Source: Pyrococcus kukulkanii
GTDB lineage: Archaea > Methanobacteriota_B > Thermococci > Thermococcales > Thermococcaceae
Direction of reading: 5' to 3'
Length of the DNA: 64,000 nucleotides
NCBI RefSeq assembly: GCF_001577775.1
Contig: NZ_CP010835.1
Span: 1,806,264-1,870,263, forward strand
In this document: in pieces, positions 16,692 to 25,287 of the stretch
Position numbering within the stretch: position 1 is the first letter of the stretch
Layout of the letters: each line of letters begins with the position of its first letter
Program-made: the position numbers and the translations under genes
Notes under the pieces: model-generated
What the model was told of the DNA's origin: nothing
The model's database searches: none
What the model saw: the letters and a program-made list of their open reading frames with translations, nothing else

Positions 16692-18134
16692 ATGATCGGA
16701 GTAGTTACATTTACCGACCCTAGACCAACAGCTTTATCTGAGGAGAGGGAGGAAGCAATTAAACAAAAGCATAATTCCTTAATTAAGGAATTGTCTAATG
16801 AATTTGAGGTTCTCGATATAAACGCCGAGCTTGGGAAATACGAGGGAGAAGTCTTTGGGATAAACAGCATTGAAGAGGCTATAAAGGCTGGAAGGATCGC
16901 TAAATCTAAGGGCATTTCTGGAGTTATTCTAGGACTGTGGCACTGGACCGAGAGCAACCTAGTTACGTACTTCCTTAAGGAAGCGAACTTACCAGTTCTC
17001 CTGTACTCGGATGGGGATCCAGCTTGGGCAGGGGCAACTTGCGTTACATCAGTTGGAGCCTCTCTGTGGGAAAGTAGCGTTAATGAGCACGCCTTAAGGC
17101 ACTCTAGGATTATCGGGGACGTAGAACTGGTTAAATCCTGGGCTAGAGCCGTTGAAGCGGTAAGTGAACTTTCAAAGAAAAGGTTATTGCTCTTTGGAAG
17201 CCCCTACACCCTTGGGATGGAGCATTTAATGGATGACCTCCCAAGGCTCAAGAGGTTTATTGGAGACTTCATAATGCTTGATCAGTATGTAATACTCCAC
17301 GAGGATGTAAGTGAAGAGGACGTTGAGAGGTTCTATGGCTGGCTACTTGAGAAGATGAAGGTTAAGTTCGATGAAAAAATGCTAACCCCAGATTCGCTAA
17401 AGAGGCAGATAAGGATTTATCTAGGTGCCAAAAAAGTCTGGGAGAGATATAAGGATGAAGTTGCAGGGATCTCGATAAAGTGCCAGCCAGAGCTGAGTGA
17501 GATCTATGGAACCACAGCCTGCTTAATCCCGGCTTTCTTCCCGTTTAATGCTGATGCATTCGGAGAGAAACCGATAGTTCCAGCAACCTGCGAGGGTGAT
17601 ATCAAGGGAACAATAAGCTCCTCTCTCCTGTACTACCTGAGCGGAAAGCCTCCTTTGTTCGGCGATATAAAGTACGTTGATGATGAGATAATAATAATAG
17701 CCAACTGCGGTGCCTCTTCCCTATATTATGCTAGGCTTAGCGATGATCCGGAGGAAAACCTCAGAGCCGTAACTGTACAGGGCCAGTGTCAGGGAAAGAG
17801 TGGAGGGGCCCTAACCTACAGAACCCCTCCAGCGGAGTTTACGGTTACGAGACTTATAAGGAGGAACGGGGAATATTATCTGCTGTACTTCCTCACTGAA
17901 GGCGTTGAGATAACGGAGGAGATTGAGAAAAAGCTCAAGTGGGGTAAACAGTGGCCACACACAGCAATAAAGAACCCCCTCGATGCTCAGGAATTCATAA
18001 GCGTTATGGGTGCAAATCACTTAAGTCTCATTCCTGGGGACTACACTGAAGAGTTGAAGTTCGCCGCAAAGATTTGGGGTATTAAAGCTGTTGATCTTAA
18101 CGATCCCCTTGACGTCAGGGAGTTTCTGCTTTGA
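16692..18134 (+). CDS. L-fucose/L-arabinose isomerase-like protein (COG2407)
   Basis: 480 residues. The open frame extends upstream to 16344 but that part is antisense to the kinase; the ATG at 16692 begins a proper MIGVVTFTDPRPTAL sequence. The family shows in an N-terminal alpha/beta domain and in C-terminal motifs around ATCEGDIKGTISS, PLFGDI and MGANHLSLIPGDY, carrying Glu, Asp and His that bind a divalent metal in fucose and arabinose isomerases. It probably interconverts aldose and ketose forms of a sugar. The 3' end overlaps the glycosidase gene by 20 bases. Confidence 0.75.
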   Translation: MIGVVTFTDPRPTALSEEREEAIKQKHNSLIKELSNEFEVLDINAELGKYEGEVFGINSIEEAIKAGRIAKSKGISGVILGLWHWTESNLVTYFLKEANLPVLLYSDGDPAWAGATCVTSVGASLWESSVNEHALRHSRIIGDVELVKSWARAVEAVSELSKKRLLLFGSPYTLGMEHLMDDLPRLKRFIGDFIMLDQYVILHEDVSEEDVERFYGWLLEKMKVKFDEKMLTPDSLKRQIRIYLGAKKVWERYKDEVAGISIKCQPELSEIYGTTACLIPAFFPFNADAFGEKPIVPATCEGDIKGTISSSLLYYLSGKPPLFGDIKYVDDEIIIIANCGASSLYYARLSDDPEENLRAVTVQGQCQGKSGGALTYRTPPAEFTVTRLIRRNGEYYLLYFLTEGVEITEEIEKKLKWGKQWPHTAIKNPLDAQEFISVMGANHLSLIPGDYTEELKFAAKIWGIKAVDLNDPLDVREFLL

Positions 18135-19752
18135 CCTTTCCATCTTTAACTTCAACGTTTATCCTAGACTTCAGCTTGAGGTCTGGGAGTGATGTTTTTC
18201 CGTTTTCCACGGCCACGGTTATGAAGGCGAATATTGCCGCTGCAGACCAAGCCTGTGGCTCATTTGCCCTCTCGACTTCGAAGGGAACTGGTGAATCGAG
18301 ACCCGCATACAGCTCTGGAATCTTGTTGAGGCTATGAAGTGCATCCACAACTCTCTTCCCTACTCCATCGGCCTTCTCCTGTTCTCCCACCCTGCAAAGA
18401 CCCAAAGCTATTATTGCATTGTCGTGTGGCCATATGCTACCATTATGATAGCTGAAGGGGTCATAAGCCTCCTCATTCTCTCCCAGGGTTCTTATCCCCC
18501 ACCTTGTCATTAGCTCCTGAGAGAACAGGGCTTCAATTATTTTCTCTGGATCATCTGCGATACCTGTAAAAAGGAGATGCCCCTGATTCGATGCTAAAAC
18601 ATCTAAATCTGGGGTTAGTTTGTATCCCTTACTTCCTTTGAATGATTTATTGAACCTTCTTCTTAATTTCCTTGCTTTTTCCTTCGCTTCTTCAATTCCT
18701 AGGAACTCGTAAAAACCCATAAGTGCGGCATAGGCATATCCTTGTACTTCAACTAAAGCTATAGGGGGTTTTGCTCCAGGAACTCCCTCTTTTGAATCCT
18801 TCCATCCTTGATTCATTGGCTTAAATGGATTTGCAAAGTCATACTCAATGAATCCGTTCTCGAGCTTCATGATAATCCATTCATATGCTTTGAGCAGGGA
18901 TTCTCTTATTTCCCGAATTAGCTTTTCGTCTCCTGTAGTTTTGAGATATTCCCAGGCAAGAAGAGCATATAGGGGAGTTGAGTCTATTGAACCATAATAC
19001 GGAGAAAAGGGCATCTTCCCAGATAAGGACAACTCTCCAAACCTGAATTCATGTGGGATTTTCCCTGGTTCTTCAAGTGTTCTCATATCGAACTTTTTTC
19101 CTTGGAGCTTTGCTAATATTTTAAGTGTTCCTCTCGCGTACTCTGGGGCATATGGGAGCAGGAATAGTGAGGCTATTATTGAATCTCTCCCAAAGATACA
19201 GTAGTAATCTGGAATTCCCGCAAATAATGTTACGTTACCATCAATAATGACGCTTAGAAGGCTTATATGGTAAATAGCCTTTTTCAATAACCCATTTAGT
19301 CCCTCCCCCTTTATCTTGGGGTTATACCTCTCAATCGGAGGTAGAGCAGTTCCAAACTTTATACTTACCTTGATCTTCCCAAAAGACTTTGCCTTTATCC
19401 TTGGAATGTCAGATATGGAGACCTTAAACCATCTTTCAACTCCATCAATTCCCCTGTACGAGTACCCGTTTCCCTCCCTTTTTATCTCCCTTTTAATGGG
19501 TTGAGCTATTGCTCGTATCTCAAAGATATCCCTGAACTTTGGCTTTACCTCCACATTAACCTTTGGCTTCACATCTTTGCTTTCTGGATTGGCCATTATT
19601 ATTTCTTCAATGTATTCACAGCTATTAAGTTGTCTAATTCTCTTATTTGGAAGGTTTACATCAACCTTAAGTTCGCAGAGTTCTGTATCATATGAGAACA
19701 GGGCTACCTTACTTCCTTCTACCTTTATAAATGCGGGCCCACTCGTCAGCAT
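18115..19752 (-). CDS. amylo-alpha-1,6-glucosidase / glycogen-debranching-type glycosidase
   Basis: 545 residues. From residue about 190 onward it has an (alpha/alpha)6-barrel glycosidase with FGRDSIIAS, YYGSIDSTPLYALL, NQGWKDSKEG, EVQGYAYAALMG and YHNGSIWPHDNAIIALG, the order seen in the GDB1/GH133-like group. The N-terminal 180 residues are beta-rich. No signal peptide is present, so it acts in the cytoplasm on glycogen, dextrin or a related oligosaccharide. No ribosome site is seen before the ATG. A TATA-like TTTAAAG about 30 bases upstream suggests a leaderless transcript. Confidence 0.8.
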   Translation of the reverse strand: MLTSGPAFIKVEGSKVALFSYDTELCELKVDVNLPNKRIRQLNSCEYIEEIIMANPESKDVKPKVNVEVKPKFRDIFEIRAIAQPIKREIKREGNGYSYRGIDGVERWFKVSISDIPRIKAKSFGKIKVSIKFGTALPPIERYNPKIKGEGLNGLLKKAIYHISLLSVIIDGNVTLFAGIPDYYCIFGRDSIIASLFLLPYAPEYARGTLKILAKLQGKKFDMRTLEEPGKIPHEFRFGELSLSGKMPFSPYYGSIDSTPLYALLAWEYLKTTGDEKLIREIRESLLKAYEWIIMKLENGFIEYDFANPFKPMNQGWKDSKEGVPGAKPPIALVEVQGYAYAALMGFYEFLGIEEAKEKARKLRRRFNKSFKGSKGYKLTPDLDVLASNQGHLLFTGIADDPEKIIEALFSQELMTRWGIRTLGENEEAYDPFSYHNGSIWPHDNAIIALGLCRVGEQEKADGVGKRVVDALHSLNKIPELYAGLDSPVPFEVERANEPQAWSAAAIFAFITVAVENGKTSLPDLKLKSRINVEVKDGKVKAETP

Positions 19753-19811
19753 GCATTAATTTTGGATAAAATACTTTAAACTTCTCCTCCCTTTCAAGAT
19801 GGGGGAGCGAA

Positions 19812-21128
19812 ATGAAAGTTGAAGAGTTCATGAAGAGACATGGAATTGGGGTTGGTGATTATGTAAAGGTTGTCAAAGTTGAGGATGATGACAAGGTTGA
19901 ATATGAGGGGCTTATAATGCCACCGTATGAGCTCTCCGAGGGAGACACCCTAGTTATAAAGCTTGATAATGGATACAACGTTGGGATCGCAGTTAATAAA
20001 ATAGTATCCATAGAAGTCATTGAAAGAGCAAAGGCAAAACCTGAAGTCCACTTTAGGGCAGAGCTTGAACCTAAGCCTGGCCTTCCAAGCATTACAATCC
20101 TGGGGACTGGAGGGACTATAGCCAGTAGAATTGACTATGAGACAGGGGCAGTCTATCCAGCGTTCACGGCGGAAGAATTAGCTAAAGCAGTTCCGGAGAT
20201 ATTTGAGATAGCTAACGTTAAGCCAAAGCTGCTCTTCAACATCTTCAGCGAGGATATGAAGCCTTCACACTGGGTTAAGATAGCCCACGAAGTCGCAAAG
20301 GAACTAAATTCCGGAGCTTATGGAGTTGTCGTTGCCCATGGAACCGACACTATGGGCTACACTTCTGCGGCCTTAAGTTTCATGCTTAGGGATCTCAATA
20401 AGCCTGTAATATTGGTAGGTGCCCAGAGGAGCAGTGATAGGCCGAGTAGCGATGCCGCGATGAACCTGATATGCTCCGTTAGGATGGCAACTAGTGAAGT
20501 GGCAGAGGTAATGGTTGTGATGCACGGAGAGACTGGGGATACTTACTGCCTAGCTCACAGGGGAACCAAAGTGAGGAAGATGCACACGAGCAGAAGGGAT
20601 GCTTTCAGGAGCATAAACGATATTCCAATAGCCAAGATATGGAGCGATGGCAGAATAGAGTTCTTGAGGGATGACTACAGGAGGAGGAGCGAGGGGGATG
20701 TTTGGGTTGACGATAAACTTGAGGAAAAAGTTGCCCTGGTGAAGATATACCCTGGTGTAAGCCCTGAGATAATAGACTTCTTTGTCGATAGAGGGTACAA
20801 GGGAATAGTTATAGAGGGGACTGGGCTAGGCCATACACCAAACGATATGATACCTTCAATAAGGAGGGCTGTGGAAGAGGGAGTTGCGGTGTGCATGACG
20901 AGCCAGTGTCTCTATGGAAGGGTAAATATGAATGTTTATGCAACTGGGAGAAAGCTACTGAAGGCTGGCGTTATACCCTGTGAGGATATGTTGCCAGAGA
21001 CGGCCTATGTAAAGCTGATGTGGGTTTTAGGCCACACTCAAGATCTCAATGAAGTGAGAAACATGATGCTGACTAACTATGCTGGTGAAATAACCCCCTA
21101 CACGAAGCCCAATACTTATCTAATTTAA
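19812..21128 (+). CDS. gatD: Glu-tRNA(Gln) amidotransferase subunit D
   Basis: 438 residues. An N-terminal beta-barrel domain is followed by an asparaginase-type domain with ILGTGGTIASRID (catalytic Thr), VVAHGTDTMGYT and the RGTKVRKMHTSRRDAF lysine. GatD releases ammonia from glutamine, and GatE uses it to turn Glu-tRNA(Gln) into Gln-tRNA(Gln). GGGGGAG precedes the ATG. It is followed after 12 bases by gatE. Confidence 0.97.
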   Translation: MKVEEFMKRHGIGVGDYVKVVKVEDDDKVEYEGLIMPPYELSEGDTLVIKLDNGYNVGIAVNKIVSIEVIERAKAKPEVHFRAELEPKPGLPSITILGTGGTIASRIDYETGAVYPAFTAEELAKAVPEIFEIANVKPKLLFNIFSEDMKPSHWVKIAHEVAKELNSGAYGVVVAHGTDTMGYTSAALSFMLRDLNKPVILVGAQRSSDRPSSDAAMNLICSVRMATSEVAEVMVVMHGETGDTYCLAHRGTKVRKMHTSRRDAFRSINDIPIAKIWSDGRIEFLRDDYRRRSEGDVWVDDKLEEKVALVKIYPGVSPEIIDFFVDRGYKGIVIEGTGLGHTPNDMIPSIRRAVEEGVAVCMTSQCLYGRVNMNVYATGRKLLKAGVIPCEDMLPETAYVKLMWVLGHTQDLNEVRNMMLTNYAGEITPYTKPNTYLI

Positions 21129-21140
21129 GGGGTGGTGGAG

Positions 21141-23030
21141 ATGGCTAACATCGACTATGAACAAATTGGTCTTAAAGTTGGATTGGAGATTCACCGTCAA
21201 CTTGATACAAAAAAGCTCTTCTCTCCAGTTCCAAGCGAGCTAACGGACAAAGTTGATTTCACATTTCAAAGAAGGTTAAGGCCAACTATGAGTGAACTAG
21301 GTGAAGTTGACCCGGCGGCACTTGAGGAGTTCAAGAAGGGTAGAATTTATATTTATGAGGGAAACAATGAGCTAAGCGATCTCGTCTATATGGATGAGGA
21401 ACCTCCAAGGGGTCCCGACAGGGAGGCTTTGGAGGTTGCCCTTCAAATTGCTTACCTTCTAAACGCAAAGCCCGTAGATGAGATTTACTACATGAGGAAG
21501 ATCGTTATTGACGGTTCAAACGTCTCCGGATTCCAGAGAACCGCTATAATAGCTACCGATGGAAAAGTTGAGACGCCCTGGGGAACAGTTGGAATCCCAA
21601 CTATATGCCTTGAGGAAGATGCTGCAAGGATAATTGAGAGGAAGGACAGGGAGGTAATTTATAGGGTAGATAGGCTTGGCATACCCCTAATTGAGATAAG
21701 CACCACTCCAGATATACACCATCCAGAGCAGGCTAAAGTTGTCGCAAAGTTTATTGGTGATGCCTTAAGGGCGACAAGGAAGGTCAAGCGTGGTCTTGGA
21801 ACTATAAGGCAGGATTTAAACGTCTCAATAAAGGGAGGAGCGAGGATAGAGATAAAGGGAGTTCAGGAGTTGGACATGATCCCCCTAATAATAGAGAGGG
21901 AGGTACAGAGACAACTGAACCTTCTCAAGATAAGGGATGAGCTTAGGAAGAGGGGAGTTAAGCCTGAAGACATAAAGGAAGAATTTTATGATGTAACAGA
22001 CATCTTCCAGAACACCAAGTCAAAGATCATCGCGAGGACGATAAAGAAGGGAGGAAGGGTTTTAGCGATAAAGCTTCCCAAGTTTAGGGGTCTAATAGGG
22101 ATGGAAATTCAGCCCGGCAGGAGGCTGGGGACTGAATTTGCAGACAGAGCAAAGAAGTATGTTCCTGGGATATTCCACATCGATGAACTACCAAACTATG
22201 GGATAACCCAGGAGGAAGTTGACAAGGTAATCGAAAGGCTCAACCTTGGAGAAGAAGATGCCTTCGTTTTGGTTGCCGCTGAGGAGGAAACAGCAAAGAA
22301 TGCTCTCCGCGAAGTAATTAAGCGTGCGAGGGAGGCAATTGAGGGTGTTCCCGAAGAGACGAGGAGGGCTCTTCCAGATGGTAATACGCAGTACATGAGG
22401 CCGCTCCCTGGGAAGGCAAGGATGTATCCTGAGACTGATATACCTCCCCTCAGAATTCCGGACGAGCTGAAGAAGAGGATAAAGGAGAACCTTCCAGAGC
22501 TACCTCAGGCGAAGGTTGAGAAGTACGTCAAAGAATATAAGCTTGACAAAAGCCTAGCACAAACGCTGGTCGACGATGAGAGGGACGAGCTGTTTGAAGA
22601 GCTAATTGAGATGGGCGTTAAGCCATCGCTTGCGGCCTCGGTTCTGGTAGTCGTCCTCAAGGGGTTGAGGAAAGAAGTTCCAATTGAGAACATCACCGAA
22701 GAGCACATCAGAGAGGCGTTCAAACTCTATCTGGAAGGAAAGATAGCGAAGGAGGCCTTTGAGGAGATATTCAAGGAACTCGCCCTACACCCAGAGAAAA
22801 CTGCAGAGCAGGTTGCTCAGGAGAAAGGACTAACGCTGTTGAGCGAAGAGGAAGTCGTGAAGATAGTTGAGGAGGTAATCCAGCAGAACATCGAGGTTGT
22901 GAGGGCCAAGGGCATGGGGGCTATGGGGCTAATCATGGGAAGGGTCATGGCCAAAGTTAGGGGCAAGGCAGATGGTAAATTGGTAAGCCAGATCGTGAGG
23001 AAGAAGATCCAAGAACTCTCCCAGGGATGA
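21141..23030 (+). CDS. gatE: Glu-tRNA(Gln) amidotransferase subunit E
   Basis: 629 residues from the ATG at 21141 (GGGGTGGTGG just upstream; the GTG at 21132 is less likely). It has the GatB-like kinase core (GLEVH-equivalent [16 protein letters not shown]), PRGPD and [12 protein letters not shown]-type motifs, an AspRS-like insertion unique to GatE in the middle, and a C-terminal YqeY-like helical tail ([15 protein letters not shown]). It activates the gamma-carboxyl of Glu-tRNA(Gln) with ATP. Its last four codons overlap the start of a C/D box RNA. Confidence 0.97.
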   Translation: MANIDYEQIGLKVGLEIHRQLDTKKLFSPVPSELTDKVDFTFQRRLRPTMSELGEVDPAALEEFKKGRIYIYEGNNELSDLVYMDEEPPRGPDREALEVALQIAYLLNAKPVDEIYYMRKIVIDGSNVSGFQRTAIIATDGKVETPWGTVGIPTICLEEDAARIIERKDREVIYRVDRLGIPLIEISTTPDIHHPEQAKVVAKFIGDALRATRKVKRGLGTIRQDLNVSIKGGARIEIKGVQELDMIPLIIEREVQRQLNLLKIRDELRKRGVKPEDIKEEFYDVTDIFQNTKSKIIARTIKKGGRVLAIKLPKFRGLIGMEIQPGRRLGTEFADRAKKYVPGIFHIDELPNYGITQEEVDKVIERLNLGEEDAFVLVAAEEETAKNALREVIKRAREAIEGVPEETRRALPDGNTQYMRPLPGKARMYPETDIPPLRIPDELKKRIKENLPELPQAKVEKYVKEYKLDKSLAQTLVDDERDELFEELIEMGVKPSLAASVLVVVLKGLRKEVPIENITEEHIREAFKLYLEGKIAKEAFEEIFKELALHPEKTAEQVAQEKGLTLLSEEEVVKIVEEVIQQNIEVVRAKGMGAMGLIMGRVMAKVRGKADGKLVSQIVRKKIQELSQG

Positions 23031-23080
23031 TGAGGTTCGCTAGACCTGAAGCGTGATGAACCCTAGGGTATCTGACCTCT
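23022..23080 (+). ncRNA. C/D box methylation-guide sRNA, intact
   Basis: All four boxes are present in order and spacing: C box ATGATGA at 23027-23033, D' box CTGA at 23046-23049, C' box GTGATGA at 23053-23059 and D box CTGA at 23072-23075. The two guides are each 12 bases (23034-23045 and 23060-23071), the standard archaeal length. AGGG before C and CCT after D can pair as a short terminal stem. A T-rich run follows at 23085-23099. The C box overlaps the gatE stop codon, so the RNA may be processed from the gatE transcript. The targets cannot be named without a search against rRNA and tRNA. Confidence 0.88.
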
Positions 23081-23110
23081 ATCTTTTTTAACCCTTCTTT
23101 CTCTCTTTTT

Positions 23111-23161
23111 GACGGATGATGAGGCCTACCTCGCTGAGCAGTGATGATTGGGTAGGAATCT
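23111..23161 (+). ncRNA. second C/D box sRNA, split by the IS607 element in its D box
   Basis: C box ATGATGA at 23116-23122, D' box CTGA at 23134-23137 and C' box GTGATGA at 23141-23147 are intact. The second guide runs 12 bases (23148-23159). Where CTGA should stand there is CT followed by the left end of the insertion element. The missing part, CTGACAATTT, is found at 25118 directly after the element. Joining the flanks gives a complete C/D RNA with guides of 11 and 12 bases. In this copy the RNA has lost its D box, although the first guide (before D') might still assemble. Confidence 0.8.
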
Positions 23162-23193
23162 TTATAAGTTTCTTTGTGTTTCATTGTGTGTAG

Positions 23194-23831
23194 GTGTGTG
23201 TCGTGGAGAGGTTGCTCTCGCCGAGGCAAGTGGCTGAGATTCTTGGCGTGAGTTTCATCACGATCAAGAGGTGGATTTATTCTGGCAGGATAAAGGCAGT
23301 AAAACTCCCAACGGGCAAGTGGAGGATTCCCGAGAGTGAGGTGAAGAGGATTCACGGTGAGAGGCAACCAGAGGAAGTGAGGGCAGTAATTTATGCGAGG
23401 GTCTCAAGCAGAGACCAGAAAGAAGACTTGGAGAGACAAGTTGAATATCTCAAGAACTACTGTTCTTCAAAAGGATACCAAGTAGTTAAAATCATCACGG
23501 ACATTTCCTCTGGCTTGAATGAGAGTAGGAGAGGGTTGAAGCAACTCTTCGACCTCGTTGAGGGTGGTGAAGTTACGAAAGTCGTTATAACTTACAGGGA
23601 CAGGCTCACACGCTTTGGCTTCAAATACCTCGAACAGTACTTCAACTCTCACGGTGTTGATATGAAGTAATCTTTGATGATGAGGAGAAGACACCAGAAA
23701 AGGAGCTTGTAGAAGATCTTTTAGCCATTGTAAATTCCTTCGCTGGAAAGCTTTACGGAGTTCGTTCCCGCAAGAAGAAAAGGCTTGTTCAGGGCTTCAA
23801 GCAACTATTGAAAGAGGTTGAGGGTGAATGA
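23194..23831 (+). pseudogene. tnpA: IS607 TnpA serine recombinase, frameshifted
   Basis: It starts with GTG at 23194. An N-terminal MerR-type helix-turn-helix (SPRQVAEILGVSFITIKRW) is followed by the resolvase domain with the active-site serine in YARVSSRDQ and the later ITYRDRLTRFGF segment. The frame ends early at 23670 after SHGVDMK. From about 23660 the sequence continues in another frame (EVIFDDEEKTPEKEL ... VEGE) to a stop at 23831, which overlaps the tnpB start. One missing base near 23658-23662 explains it. The intact length would be about 212 residues, normal for the family. Confidence 0.85.
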
Positions 23832-25099
23832 TCATTAAGAGGACTGTAGTGTTGAAATCAGAAAAACTGCCCAAGAAAATTTTTAGAGTGTTTGTCGAGT
23901 TAGAGGGAATGTATCGGGAAATGCTAATCCAACTCCTGCCTTACGCCGTTGAGAACGAGGTAACGTCTTACATAATGCTGAAAGCAAAGAATTACGACTT
24001 CCTCCGGAGTTTGTATCCCCAACTCCCGAGCCATTACGCTTACACGGTTTGTCAGGATGCTGTCGAGAGGGTGAAGGGCTTCCTCAGAAAAAAGAGGAGG
24101 GGGCTCACCAAGAAGGATTATCCAGAAGTCAAAAGTATTTCAATCTGGCTTGATGAGAAGTTGTTTAGGCTTGGCTATGCTTTTATCAGGATTGCGACAC
24201 ACAGGGGCTGGGTTGAGGTTCCACTCGAGACTCACAAGCACTACTGGAGGTACAGGAACTCTGACTGGGAGCTTGCAAAGTATCATGCAAGGATAAAGCT
24301 TGACAAGAGGGAGAGGAGGCTTATCGTTTACCTAGTGTTCAAAAGGGATGTAGAGGAGTATGAACCCAAAAATTGGATTTCGATAGACGTAAACGAGGAT
24401 AATGTTACTGCTCTAATTGATTACACTCCAATAATTTTTGAGACTGGCCAGAAGAGGATTACCCTAGGTTATTACTACCGCAGGAAAAGGGTTCAAGAGA
24501 AATGGGACAAAAAGCTTGGCCCTAAAAACAGGGTAAAAAAGCGTATCTTCGAGAAGTTTCACGAGAGGGATAGGAAGAGGGATATTAGGAGCAAGCTTGC
24601 CAAGATTATAGTTGTGGAGGCCAAAAAGAGGAGGGCAGGCATTGTTTTGGAGAAGCTCCCAAAGAATGCTCCAAAGAGAATGCTCGAAAAGATTAGGGAT
24701 AGACAGTTGAGGCATAGAATTTACCAGTCCGCTTTCATCGGAATCCAAAAGGCTATTGAGGAAAAAGCAAGAGAGTATGACGTCCCCGTGATAAAAGTAA
24801 GCCCTAAGAATACTTCAAGGATTTGCCCAATTCACAATACTCCTGTAAAGTATGATGGTCGTTATGGTGTTTGCACTGTTGGTGGTGAGGTTTGGCATAG
24901 GGATGTGCTTGCCGTGTGGAACTTGTACTTGAGGGCTCTCCAGGGTGATGGGGGCTTTGCCCTGAGCTCTGGAGGGTTTTCCTTAGATGGGAGCCCCGTG
25001 CCGTTGGGCTCGACCGCCACCAGTGAGGCCGTCTGGATTGAAAAGTCCAGATGGCTGAGATGGAACTCCCTACCGCCACCATACAAAACGAAGCGGTAG
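23828..25099 (+). CDS. tnpB: TnpB, RNA-guided nuclease of the IS607 element
   Basis: 423 residues, uninterrupted. RuvC-like catalytic residues are visible: Asp187 in SIDVNEDN, Glu275 in IVLEKLPKN and Asp359 in WHRDVLAVWN. The zinc ribbon is reduced: CPIH at 333-336 and one further Cys at 349, instead of two CxxC pairs. The C-terminal 60 residues after the RuvC Asp are low in family conservation and overlap the hairpins of the presumed guide RNA. TnpB proteins cut DNA matched by a guide RNA from the element's right end and favour keeping the element in place. Confidence 0.9.
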   Translation: MIIKRTVVLKSEKLPKKIFRVFVELEGMYREMLIQLLPYAVENEVTSYIMLKAKNYDFLRSLYPQLPSHYAYTVCQDAVERVKGFLRKKRRGLTKKDYPEVKSISIWLDEKLFRLGYAFIRIATHRGWVEVPLETHKHYWRYRNSDWELAKYHARIKLDKRERRLIVYLVFKRDVEEYEPKNWISIDVNEDNVTALIDYTPIIFETGQKRITLGYYYRRKRVQEKWDKKLGPKNRVKKRIFEKFHERDRKRDIRSKLAKIIVVEAKKRRAGIVLEKLPKNAPKRMLEKIRDRQLRHRIYQSAFIGIQKAIEEKAREYDVPVIKVSPKNTSRICPIHNTPVKYDGRYGVCTVGGEVWHRDVLAVWNLYLRALQGDGGFALSSGGFSLDGSPVPLGSTATSEAVWIEKSRWLRWNSLPPPYKTKR

Positions 25100-25117
25100 G
25101 GAGAAACGGTGAGCTGC
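24991..25117 (+). ncRNA. candidate omegaRNA/reRNA scaffold at the IS607 right end
   Basis: Three perfect hairpins stand in a row in the last 130 bases: GAGCCC/GGGCTC (24991-24996 with 25006-25011), TCTGGA/TCCAGA (25032-25037 with 25046-25051) and CCCTACCGC/GCGGTAGGG (25068-25076 with 25093-25101). The scaffold would end at the element boundary, so the guide segment would begin at 25118 with host sequence, the displaced tail of the C/D RNA. TnpB guide RNAs are known to lie here; the exact ends are inferred. Confidence 0.6.
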
Positions 25118-25227
25118 CTGACAATTTCCCAAGATTCTTGATTTTTAATTTACATTAATTTTGAATGATTTTTGTCGAAATTCTCTATGGTAGAAGACGA
25201 ATATTTAAATATACATGTTTAACAACT

Positions 25228-25234
25228 TATATAA
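25228..25234 (+). promoter_or_regulatory. candidate TATA box of the transporter gene
   Basis: TTATATA within a very AT-rich stretch (25190-25235) downstream of the insertion element. It would place the start point near 25255 and give a leader of about 33 bases. A second candidate, ATATTTAAATATA, starts at 25201. Confidence 0.35.
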
Positions 25235-25273
25235 CTCTTCTGCTCGATATCAGGCTTCGATATACATTTGTGC

Positions 25274-25280
25274 GGAGGTG
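25274..25280 (+). promoter_or_regulatory. strong ribosome binding site of the transporter gene
   Basis: GGAGGTG, 7 bases before the ATG at 25288, is an almost complete complement to the 3' end of archaeal 16S rRNA and stronger than most sites in this window. It suggests high expression. Confidence 0.7.
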
Positions 25281-25287
25281 TGCATAG

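Larger units (their letters stand above)
23160..25119 (+). mobile_element. IS607-family element (serine recombinase gene broken, tnpB intact)
   Basis: About 1,958 bp. The boundaries are inferred from the interrupted C/D RNA: a CT dinucleotide stands at both junctions (23160-23161 and 25118-25119). There are no terminal inverted repeats and no target duplication beyond this, as expected for serine-recombinase transposition. The gene order is MerR-type HTH/resolvase then TnpB, with an ATGA overlap (23828-23831). A TATA-like TTTATAAG at the left end (23161-23168) could drive it. The family is plain DNA transposon, IS200/IS605-IS607 superfamily. Confidence 0.85.
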
